Assembly: GCF_001610895.1 (NCBI RefSeq)
Contig: NZ_CP011273.1
Coordinates: forward strand, 682,001 to 746,000
DNA from: Planctomyces sp. SH-PL62
GTDB lineage: Bacteria > Planctomycetota > Planctomycetia > Isosphaerales > Isosphaeraceae
Length of the DNA: 64,000 nucleotides
Direction: 5' to 3'
Of this stretch, positions 26,124-34,432 are shown piece by piece. Under the pieces are notes generated by a model that saw only the letters and a program-made list of their open reading frames with translations, had not been told where the DNA came from and did not search any database. Made by a program: the position numbers and the translations under genes. Within the stretch, counting starts at the first letter, position 1; every line of letters starts with the position of its first letter.

Positions 26124-28246
26124 TCAGCCAGTGAGCGCTTCGAGCATGCTTTCGGGGGCGGCGGCGTATTCGAGCGGCTCCATGGTGTAGCTGGCCCGGC
26201 CCTGCGAGAGGCTGCGGACGGCCGTGGAGTAGCCGAACATCTCCTTCAGGGGCGCGCGGGCGTCGATGACCATCAGCTTACCCCGGGTCGAGGTCCGCTC
26301 GATGAGGGCGCGACGGCTGGCGAGGTCGGCGGTGATGTTCCCCAGGTAGTCCTCGGGGGTGACCACCTCCAGCCGCATGATCGGCTCCAGGAGGACGGGC
26401 CCGGCCTGCTCGATGGCGTTGCGGAGGGCGTCGGACGCGGCGAACCGGAACGCCATGTCGCTGGAGTCGACGTCGTGGTAGTCGCCGTCCACCAGCGTCA
26501 CCTTCAGGTCGACGAGCGGATAGCCCGTCTTGCCGCCGGACTTGGCCTCCTCCCGCAGTCCCGCCTCGATCGCCGGGATGTACTCGCCGGGGATCACGCC
26601 CCCTTCATCTTGTTGAGGAACTGCATGACCGGCGCCCCCTTGGGCTGGACCTCGGGCTCGACGTCGATCTTGATCTTCGCGAACAGGCCGGTGCCGCCGG
26701 TCTGCCGGACGCACGTCCCCTCGACCCGTTTCACGGCCTTCTTGATCGTCTCGCGATAGCTGACGCGGGGGCGGCCGACGTGGACCTTCAGCTTGAAGTC
26801 GCGCGTCATCCGGTTCTTGAGGATCTCCAGGTGGAGTTCGCCCATGCCCGAGATCAGGGTCTGGCCGGTCTCCTCGTTGACCTTGAAGGTGAACGTCGGG
26901 TCCTCGCGGGCCAGGGCGTTGAGCGTGTCGGAGAGCTTCCCCTTGTCGGCCGAGCTGACCGGCTCGATCGACATGCTGATGACCGTCTCGGGGAACTCGA
27001 TCCGCTCCAGCAGGATCGGGTGCGCCGCGTCGCAGAGGGTGTCGCCGGTGGCGCACCGCTTGAGGCCCACCACGCCGACGATGTCGCCGGCCATCGCCTC
27101 GGCGACCTGCTCGCGGTCGTCGGCCCGGATGTGGTAGAGCCGGGAGCAGTTCTCCTTCTCCTCGCGGCCCGGATTGTACGCGCGGGTGCCCGCCTTGAGG
27201 ACCCCCGAGTAGACGCGGACGAACGACAGGTCGCCGTGGGCGTCGTTGGTGATCTTGAAGACCAGGCCGCAGAACGGCTCGTCCGGGCTGGGCTTCCGGG
27301 ACAGCTCCGTCCCCTTCTTGGGATGGAGCCCCACGACCGGCGGGACGTCGAGCGGGCTCGGCAGGTAGAACGACACGGCGTCCAGCAGCCGCTGCACACC
27401 GACGTACTTGAAGCTCGACCCGCAGAGGACCGGCTGCGCTCCGCCCGTGAGGGTGGCGCGGCGCACCGCCTGGTGGATCATCTCCTCGGTCAGCTCGGCG
27501 CCGTCGAGATGGGCCATGTACTGCTCGGCGAACGTCTCGTCGTATTCGGAGAGGGCGTTCAGCATCGTCTCGCGCCAGGCGTCGGCGTCGAGCCGCAGGT
27601 CCTCGGGGATCTCCTGGATCGTCGACGTGGAGCCCAGGTCCTCGGTCTTGAAGAACAGGGCCTTCATGGCGATGAGATCGATCAAGCCCTGGAAGGCGCC
27701 CATGGAGCCCTCCGGCCCGGCCCCGATCGGGATCTGGAGCGGGATCGGGTGGCTGTCGAGCCGCTCGCCGATCTCGTTGTAGACCCGCTCGAACTCCGCG
27801 CCGATGCGGTCCATCTTGTTGATGAAGCAGATCCGCGGGACGTGGTACTTGGACGCCTGCCGCCAGACCGTCTCGCTCTGGGCCTCGACCCCCTCGACGC
27901 CCGAGAAGATCACCACGGCGCCGTCGAGCACGCGGAGCGACCGCTCGACCTCGGCGGTGAAGTCGACGTGCCCCGGCGTGTCGATGATGTTGATCGTCGT
28001 CGGCTCGCCCAGCCGGTCCTTCCAGTGGCAGGTGATCGCGGCGGCGACGATGGTGATCCCGCGCTCGCGCTCCTCCTCCAGGTAGTCGGTCGTGGTGTTC
28101 CCCTTGTCGACGTCCCCCATCCGGTGGATCTCGCCGGTGTAGTAGAGGATCCGCTCGGTGGTCGTCGTCTTGCCGGCGTCGATGTGGGCGATGATCCCGA
28201 TGTTGCGAATCCGGCGTAGGATGGTCGTGACGTCGTCGCTGGCCAT
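26124..28246 (-). CDS. fusA: Elongation factor G with an apparent one-base frameshift
   Basis: EF-G is the GTPase that drives ribosome translocation. The first 550 codons (28246 to about 26594) give a normal GTPase with AHIDAGKTTTTERIL (P-loop), RGITI, DTPGHVDFT (G3) and NKMDR (G4), then domains II-III and the start of IV, ending early at a TGA. Domain IV and V resume in the next frame from GVIPGEYIPA and run 157 residues to a stop at 26124, giving about 707 residues in all, the usual EF-G length. The break falls in a run of five G on the coding strand (26599-26603). One more G, or a -1 slip, would restore the frame exactly. Confidence 0.85.
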
Positions 28247-28332
28247 GATCGTCTCGTTCCGCGCTCAAGGTGGGGACGCGGTCCGGTCGACCGCGGCGTG
28301 GCGTTCCAGCTTAACGGCTTCCGGCGCCGGAA

Positions 28333-31300
28333 TCAGCGCGAAAGGCCCGCCGGCCCTCCCGCCGGCCTCGTCTGGTAGGCCCGCAGGTACTCGGCGTGGT
28401 CGTCGTCGCGGGGGCGTCGGGCGTCCGGATCGGCGAACGGGAACTCGGGCATCCCGCGCCAGGGGAGCGGCCCGACCGAATCGCTCCCGGCCGTGAACGG
28501 GTCCGCGTCCTTGCAGTAGCCGACCGATCGCAGGACGAAGCTCCGGCTCCAGCCTTCCGGGAGCGGGGGCGGGGCGTCGGCCGCGAATTCGATCCGGGCC
28601 TCGTCGCCGGGGCCCACCACGCAGAGCCGATCGTCGTCGGCCCGGAGCAGGGCGGCCACGTCGCCGTAACGCGTGAGCCTGCCCGACATCCGCGCCAGCG
28701 GCGCGGGGTCGACGTAGTCGTAGTCGTAGACCAGGGGGAGCCGGCCGTCGGGCGAGACCTCGCGGGTGTATCCCCGGGCACCCAGGACCGCGCGGGCCAC
28801 CGGGATCGAGGTCGTGCGGAGCGAGCGCTCGGCCTCGGCGTCGCGGACGGCCACGAACGCCTGGTCGTAGTAGCACTCCATGTTCGTGCGGATTCGAAGC
28901 ACGCAGCGCGGCCCGTCGAGCTTCCCCGAAAGGTCGAGCGTCGTCATCCGGGGGAGCCCGGCCGGGTAGCCGGCGTGGGGCTCGATCGTCTCCCACGAGC
29001 CGTCGTCCCGGAGCCGCTCGATCGCCGGCGGCGAGAGCGCCACGCCGGCCGTCGCGGCGGCGTAGTTGGTCTGCGAGTACGGGTACTCCACCCACCCCGC
29101 CAGGACCAGCAGGAGCCGATCGTCCGTCGCGAACCCCGACAGCCGGTCGCCGAAGTCCAGGACGATCCCGTGCTCCTCGGCGTAGCCGACCCATCCCGAG
29201 AGCCTCGCGAAGCCGTCGACCGTCTTGCGGTCCCAATGCTTCAGGGTTTCGGTCTCGTCGTTCCCCTTCAGATCGGTGGCGCGGACCGGATCGACGGCCG
29301 TCCGCCAGGCGCGGAGTTCGCCGGTGGGCCGGGGCCCGGTCGGGGCGAACCGCTCGTCGAGCGCGACCGAAACCCCCGGGGGCCGGTCGACCACGTCCAG
29401 CGTCAGATGGTCGAGGTACGCGACCTCGTCCATCGGTTCCGTGATGGAGATCCGATACGCCCCCTGCTCCGGCCTGAGCTGATCGTCGGCGATGGCCACG
29501 GCCTCGTCGCGATCGGGCTGGCTGTAGACGCCGGGGGCGACGAGATACCCCATCCCGCCGCCGCCGAGGAAGTCGCCCAGGCAGACGAACCGCTCGCCGT
29601 TCCACGTGAAAAGGACCGGGCAGCTCCCGGTCTTGCGGTTCCGCTCGGCGAGCGCGAGTCGCTCGTCGGCGGCCACGTTCAACTCGGCCTGCATCACGCC
29701 GTCGGGCCAGAGGACGTGGATCACGTCGGCCGCCGGCCGGTCTCTGAGCCCGATCACGACCGGGCCGGGAGCGGAACCGAGGGACGCGGCGGGCGTCGTG
29801 TGATCGTAGGACGCGTCGATCCCCCGAGCCTGGACGGTCAGCCTCGCGCCGATGGCGTGGGGGTTGGTCCGCATCAGCTCCGGCTGCACCCGCCAGCGTC
29901 CGGCCAGGTCGAGCGCCAGCCAGCGGTTGCCGTTCCCCAGGTTCCGGGCCAGCAGCGGCGGCCCACCCGTCGGGACGACCAGCAGGTCGGGGAGCGGGTC
30001 ACCCGCCAGGTCGACGAGGGCGAGCCCCTCGGCCGGGTCGGCGAGCGCCGGCGGGTCCTGAATCGCCAGTCGCGTCCCTTCACCCCGGAGCCAGTCGATC
30101 GCCGGTTCGGGCCTCGCGTCGGCGGCGGGACGGGAGCGAAGGCCGACCAGGTCGAACCGACCGTCGAGGTCGAGGTCGGCGGCGAGGGCCGACCGCCATC
30201 CCTGGGCGTTGTTCGCGAACGACTCGAACGTCGGCGACAGGTCTTCGGCCACGGCCCTCCCGGTCAGGTTCCGCCAGGCGAGGAGCGGGCCGGATGCCGA
30301 GGGCGCGACCAGGTCGGGACGGCCGTCGTCGTCGAGGTCCATGACGAGCAGCCCCGCGGTCTCGGTCTTCGCGTCGACCCCCTTGATGGGGATCGGCCGG
30401 AACCGTCCCAGCCGCTCGTTGAGCACGGCGACCGGAGGCCCGTCGTCCGAGGAGAGGATGAGGTCCAGATCGCGGTCGCCGTCGAAATCGGCGAGGGCGA
30501 TCCCGGTATGGCGGCGGGTCTCGTCGCGGAGGGCGTCCTCGCCGGTCCAGGGGACGAGGGCGAGCGAGAGCCCGCCGGTCGTCGTCACGTTGTCCACGGT
30601 CGCCAAAGGAGTCCACGCGGGCTCGGGCTTGCCGGCGATCGCCGGGGGTCGGCCGTCGTTGCGGAACGCCGTGTTCGGCACGCCCGGCGGGGCTTCACGG
30701 CCGTCGTCCCGGAAGGCGTCGTCCGCGCGCTCGGCGGTGGTGTAGTTCACCACGTAGAGGTCCAGATCGCCGTCCTGGTCCAGGTCGAGCCAGCGGGCCG
30801 TGAGCGAGAGCGCGGGGGGGCCGTCGGGCTTGAGCGTCTCGGTGAGGTCCTCGAACCGCGCGCCGTCGACGTTGCGGAGGAGCCGGTCGCCCCCCACGCC
30901 CGTCAGGTACAGGTCCACGCGGCGATCGGCGTCGAAGTCGGCGGCGGCGACGCCGGTCCCGGCCCGGTCCACCGGCAGCCCGAACGCCGCGGTGGCGTCC
31001 TCGAACCCGGCCTCCCCCTTGTTCAGCAGGAGCGCGTCTCGAATCCCCTGGGGGCCGATGACGGCCGCGGTCAGGTAGAGGTCGAGCCGGCCGTCGCCGT
31101 CGGCGTCGAAGCTCGCGATCCCCGCCCCGAAGCGGGCGCGGACCCGGTCGAGCACGGCCTTGTCGCCGGTGAAGTCGGCCGGGGCCGCCCAGCGATCTCC
31201 CTCGGCGAGTTTCACGTGCAACGGCGCGAGGGCCTCGAACCGAGGGGCCGGCGCTGGCGCGGGGCCCGTCGCCTCGGCGGCGGCGACCGGTGAGGCGATC

Positions 31301-32118
31301 GCCCCGTAACGGCCCATCTCGCCGTACGAGTTCACGACGACGTTCCCCGGACCGGGGACCGCGCCCGGCCGGTCGGGGTCGAGCTGCTGCCAGCGCTTGA
31401 GCGTCTCGCGCTGCTTGTCCTGCTGGCCGTTCAGCCGGTAGGCGAATGCCAGCGGGTAGAGGGCCGAGACCAGGTAGGGGTCGACCGCGAGGGCCTTGTT
31501 CAGCAGCTCGATCTTGAGCGGGGCCTCGCCGGGGCCGACCGGCAGGTTGGGGTCCTGGGCGTTGGTGACGGTGTTCGCGGCCCAGAGCCAGGAGGCCGCG
31601 TCGAGCGGGTCGATCTCGGCGACCTTCCGGAAGAAGGGGTGCGCCCCCACGGCGTCGCCTTGCTGGGCCAGGATCACCCCCTGGCAGAAGAGTGCGCGGG
31701 GGTCGTCCGGCTTCCGGTCGAGCACGCCCCTGAGGAGTTCGAGCGCCTCGTCGAAGTTGGACGGGGCCTTCCCGCCCCCGGACTTCTTGGCCTGCTCGGC
31801 CTGGACGCCGCCGTCGTTGAGCAGGGCGATCGCCAGGTTCACCGCCCCGGCGGACCAGTCGGGCGCGAGCCGGCGGACCTCGCGGAACGCCTCGGCCGCC
31901 TTGCGGTACTCGTACTGCTCCATCAGCCCCAGCCCACGAAGGTGCGCGGCCATCGCGGCGTCGAGCCGATCGGCCGGGATCTCATCCTTCGGGGCCTCGG
32001 CCGCATCCCGGGGCGACGCGGCCTCGGGGACCGCCTCGGGCGAGGGAGGGCGGGCGCAACCGGCGACCAGGCCGAGGGCCGTCGAGAGGATCAGGAGCCG
32101 TTGGGTTGCGACGCCCAT
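28333..32118 (-). CDS. UnbV/FG-GAP and TPR lipoprotein
   Basis: This 1261-residue protein starts with a lipoprotein signal (LGLVAGC, acylated Cys at about 21). It has TPR-like repeats at about 60-240 and then several FG-GAP/VCBS repeats with the DxDxDG calcium motif (DADGDGRLDLY, DLDQDGDLDLYV, DFDGDRDLDLIL). An ASPIC/UnbV domain follows, with NPHAIGARLTVQARGIDASYDHTTPAASLGSAPGPVVIGL. The last 450 residues (FLGGGGMGYLVAPGVYSQPDRDEAVAI onward) form a beta-rich region of unknown type. It is probably tethered to the outer surface or periplasmic face. Two parS-like sites lie within the gene. Confidence 0.8.
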   Translation of the reverse strand: MGVATQRLLILSTALGLVAGCARPPSPEAVPEAASPRDAAEAPKDEIPADRLDAAMAAHLRGLGLMEQYEYRKAAEAFREVRRLAPDWSAGAVNLAIALLNDGGVQAEQAKKSGGGKAPSNFDEALELLRGVLDRKPDDPRALFCQGVILAQQGDAVGAHPFFRKVAEIDPLDAASWLWAANTVTNAQDPNLPVGPGEAPLKIELLNKALAVDPYLVSALYPLAFAYRLNGQQDKQRETLKRWQQLDPDRPGAVPGPGNVVVNSYGEMGRYGAIASPVAAAEATGPAPAPAPRFEALAPLHVKLAEGDRWAAPADFTGDKAVLDRVRARFGAGIASFDADGDGRLDLYLTAAVIGPQGIRDALLLNKGEAGFEDATAAFGLPVDRAGTGVAAADFDADRRVDLYLTGVGGDRLLRNVDGARFEDLTETLKPDGPPALSLTARWLDLDQDGDLDLYVVNYTTAERADDAFRDDGREAPPGVPNTAFRNDGRPPAIAGKPEPAWTPLATVDNVTTTGGLSLALVPWTGEDALRDETRRHTGIALADFDGDRDLDLILSSDDGPPVAVLNERLGRFRPIPIKGVDAKTETAGLLVMDLDDDGRPDLVAPSASGPLLAWRNLTGRAVAEDLSPTFESFANNAQGWRSALAADLDLDGRFDLVGLRSRPAADARPEPAIDWLRGEGTRLAIQDPPALADPAEGLALVDLAGDPLPDLLVVPTGGPPLLARNLGNGNRWLALDLAGRWRVQPELMRTNPHAIGARLTVQARGIDASYDHTTPAASLGSAPGPVVIGLRDRPAADVIHVLWPDGVMQAELNVAADERLALAERNRKTGSCPVLFTWNGERFVCLGDFLGGGGMGYLVAPGVYSQPDRDEAVAIADDQLRPEQGAYRISITEPMDEVAYLDHLTLDVVDRPPGVSVALDERFAPTGPRPTGELRAWRTAVDPVRATDLKGNDETETLKHWDRKTVDGFARLSGWVGYAEEHGIVLDFGDRLSGFATDDRLLLVLAGWVEYPYSQTNYAAATAGVALSPPAIERLRDDGSWETIEPHAGYPAGLPRMTTLDLSGKLDGPRCVLRIRTNMECYYDQAFVAVRDAEAERSLRTTSIPVARAVLGARGYTREVSPDGRLPLVYDYDYVDPAPLARMSGRLTRYGDVAALLRADDDRLCVVGPGDEARIEFAADAPPPLPEGWSRSFVLRSVGYCKDADPFTAGSDSVGPLPWRGMPEFPFADPDARRPRDDDHAEYLRAYQTRPAGGPAGLSR
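29599..29612. promoter_or_regulatory. parS-like site 5
   Basis: GTTCCACGTGAAAA matches the parS core at 12 of 14 positions and keeps the central CACGTG intact. It lies inside the large UnbV lipoprotein gene. Confidence 0.5.
31209..31222. promoter_or_regulatory. parS-like site 6
   Basis: GTTTCACGTGCAAC matches the parS core at 13 of 14 positions, one of the two best sites in the window. It lies inside the UnbV lipoprotein gene. Confidence 0.65.
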
Positions 32119-32226
32119 GAGTTGCGACCTCGTGTCGTGGATTCGGAGAGGGGCCGCCCGGGCGAGCGCCGGGCCTGCGGGGAGCCCGGACCGCGCCTGG
32201 GCGGCGGCGCCGTCGTGCGTTTCGGC

Positions 32227-32430
32227 TCAGGCGGTCAGTCGCGCCGGGAGGCCCGGCGCGTCCGCGAATCTCGGCAGCCCCTTGCCCGGCGGCGGCGAGG
32301 CCGGGATCTCGGTCGGCTCGTCCTCCCCCCCGCAGCCCCCCGTCGCGGCGAGGGCGAGGGCCAGCGCGAGGCCGAGAATCAGCGAGGCGGGCGCGAGCCG
32401 GGGACGGCGGCGGACGGGACCCAGAGGCAT
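32227..32430 (-). CDS. Small lipoprotein
   Basis: This 67-residue protein is a lipoprotein candidate. It has a basic start (MPLGPVRRRPRLAP), a hydrophobic core (ASLILGLALALALAATGG), then a Cys where lipid could attach, and a short hydrophilic Pro-rich tail (EDEPTEIPASPPPGKG). It lies between the nitrilase-like gene and the UnbV lipoprotein, all on the minus strand with gaps of 21 and 108 bases, so it is probably part of one operon. The function is unknown. GGGAAG lies just upstream of the ATG. Its short length makes it less certain than its neighbours. Confidence 0.6.
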   Translation of the reverse strand: MPLGPVRRRPRLAPASLILGLALALALAATGGCGGEDEPTEIPASPPPGKGLPRFADAPGLPARLTA

Positions 32431-32451
32431 GGAGGCTTCCCCAGTGGTTCA

Positions 32452-33378
32452 TCAATCGGGCCGGCGATGGATCGGCCGGGCGTAGAGCCCAGTATAGGCT
32501 TCGGTGCGCAGCTGCGAAAGCATGTGATGGCCCTGGCGGCGGTCGCGCTCGGCCCGCAGCGCGGCGAGGTCGATCGGCCCGACGACGATCTTCTCGCCGG
32601 GGCCGGGATCGGCCTGGGCCAGGATGCGGCCGTCGAAATCGACGACCATGCTCCCCCCGGGCCAGGAGAACGGCGGGTAGTTCGCCGCCGACGCCGCCTG
32701 GTTCGAGGCCACCACGTACGCCAGGTTCTCCACGGCCCGCGCCCGGTTGAACAGCGTCCACCAGTCCATCGGCGGGGTCGCGCCCCAGGGGTCCATGTAC
32801 GCGGAGACCCGGATCAGGACCTCGGCGCCCGCGAGCGCCAGGGCGCGGATCGCCTCGGGAAACAGCCAGTCGTAGCAGATCGCCGCGCCCAGGCGGCCGA
32901 TCTCGGTCTCCGCCACCGGGAAGAGCGGCTCGTCGTAGCCCGGCAGGTCGTGGGGGCTGGCGTGGAGCTCCCACGGGAGCCAGGGGTTCACCTTGCGGTA
33001 GCGGCTAAGGATCCCGTCCGGGCCGATCAGGCAAGACGTGTTGAACACCGAGCCCGGCCAGCGCGGGTCGACCTCCAGGAAGGTGCCGGTCTGGATGTAG
33101 ATCCCGCGCTCGCGGGCCTTCGCGGAGTAGCGGTCGGTGTGCTCGTTCGGGATCGCCAGGGCGAGCCTGTCGGTCAACTCCTCGACCGTCGCGTAGATCG
33201 GGACGGCGTGCGCGAACTCGGGGAAGACGACGAGCCGGACGTCGAAGAACGGCGTGTAGCCGACCACCGCCCGGTCGACCATCGTCAGCATGTGGTCGAC
33301 GCGGCCGGCGATCTCGTCGCGCGAGCGAGGGCAGGGAAGGTCGATCTGGCAGGCGGCGGCGTAGTATCGAGGTGTCAC
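32452..33378 (-). CDS. Carbon-nitrogen hydrolase (nitrilase superfamily)
   Basis: This 308-residue protein has the nitrilase-fold Glu-Lys-Cys triad: Glu in VVFPEFAHAV, Lys in SRYRKVNPW and Cys in AAICYDWLFPEAIR. A conserved trailing Glu lies in RAVENLAYVVASNQA. Members of this superfamily cleave nitriles, amides or carbamoyl groups, and the substrate here cannot be told. The start is GTG at 33378, giving VTPRYYAAACQ. A nearby ATG is out of frame and no strong ribosome site is visible. It sits 25 bases after the TPR gene and 21 bases before a small lipoprotein gene, so an operon is likely. Confidence 0.85.
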   Translation of the reverse strand: MTPRYYAAACQIDLPCPRSRDEIAGRVDHMLTMVDRAVVGYTPFFDVRLVVFPEFAHAVPIYATVEELTDRLALAIPNEHTDRYSAKARERGIYIQTGTFLEVDPRWPGSVFNTSCLIGPDGILSRYRKVNPWLPWELHASPHDLPGYDEPLFPVAETEIGRLGAAICYDWLFPEAIRALALAGAEVLIRVSAYMDPWGATPPMDWWTLFNRARAVENLAYVVASNQAASAANYPPFSWPGGSMVVDFDGRILAQADPGPGEKIVVGPIDLAALRAERDRRQGHHMLSQLRTEAYTGLYARPIHRRPD

Positions 33379-33403
33379 GTCATGGGTCCGAGGGTCGTCG
33401 GGC

Positions 33404-34315
33404 TCAGGGAGCCGGGGGCTGGAAGGGGTCGCGGCCCGGCTCGGGCGCGACGGGATCGAGCGGCGGCGGCTCGCGGTCGCGGAGCCGAGCGGCGTCGAGG
33501 AACGCGGCGAGGGCCACGTCGGGCTTGCGCCGGGGATCGTCCAGGCGGAGGAAGACGTCGGCCGCCTTGTTCTCGCGACGCGAGAGGAACCACTGGGCGC
33601 CCAGCACCAACCAGGCGTCGCGGTCCTCGGGCTTCTGGTGCAGATGCTCCTCCAGCCTGGCGAGGTGCCGGGCGAAGTCGGCGGGCTCGGCGTAGAGCGC
33701 CTGCACGTCCTTCGCCGTGAGGATCCAGCCCGGCTCGGCCGTCTCAGCCTCCCGGAGCAGGTCGGCCGCCTCGGAGTAGCGTTCGCGCACCAGGGCCACC
33801 TGCGCCAGCCGGAGTCTGGGGCCAGCCACATGGGGGTTCAGGCGGATCGCCTGACGGTAGCGATCCTCGGCCCGCTTGAGGTTCCCGACCCGGAACATCC
33901 GGTCGCCGTAGGTCGTGTAGCGCTCGGCGCGCTCCAGGTCGGCCTTCTTCACGCGGAACGTCGGGCGGACGGCCGCCGGGCGGGGAAATCCCGGCGGGGG
34001 GACGGGAACCGTCGGGCCGGAGGACGGCGGCAAGGCCCAGAAGACGGCTCCGCCGCCCGCGCCGCCGAACGGGACGTGGACCGTCGTCACCGGACCGTTC
34101 GGGGTCCCTCGCACGACCGGGTAGGGTCGATACCATCCCCAGCCCCACCCCCAGCCCGAGGAGGCCGCGGCCGGGATCTGGGTGGGATCCCCCCCGCCGG
34201 GGCCGGCCTGCGCCTTCCCGCCGGCGGCCTGTTCCGCCGAGGCGAAGCTCGGGGGGCTTCCCGCCGCCAGAAGGCTGCCGGTGATCAGCACGCCGACAAG
34301 CTCGATCCTCGCCAT
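33404..34315 (-). CDS. Secreted TPR-type protein
   Basis: This 303-residue protein has a signal peptide (ELVGVLITGSLLAAGSPPSFA), a Gly/Trp/Pro-rich stretch with GWGWGWYRP, and TPR-like helices. The first repeat region reads AERYTTYGDRMFRVGNLKRAEDRYRQAIRLNPH, followed by QVALVRERYSEAADLLREAETAEP. The Gly/Trp-rich segment before the repeats is of a kind common in secreted planctomycete proteins. GGAGG lies about 10 bases before the ATG. It is probably the first gene of a minus-strand group with the nitrilase-like enzyme and the small lipoprotein. No partner is known. Confidence 0.75.
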   Translation of the reverse strand: MARIELVGVLITGSLLAAGSPPSFASAEQAAGGKAQAGPGGGDPTQIPAAASSGWGWGWGWYRPYPVVRGTPNGPVTTVHVPFGGAGGGAVFWALPPSSGPTVPVPPPGFPRPAAVRPTFRVKKADLERAERYTTYGDRMFRVGNLKRAEDRYRQAIRLNPHVAGPRLRLAQVALVRERYSEAADLLREAETAEPGWILTAKDVQALYAEPADFARHLARLEEHLHQKPEDRDAWLVLGAQWFLSRRENKAADVFLRLDDPRRKPDVALAAFLDAARLRDREPPPLDPVAPEPGRDPFQPPAP

Positions 34316-34432
34316 CGCGTCCGGTCCTCCCTGTCGCGTGGACGCCTCTCGAATCGGAGAAGGGGCACATCGCAATTATCGCGGTCGGGCGCCGCGAGGG
34401 GAACAGCGATCGTCCGATTCGGGGCGGGGACC

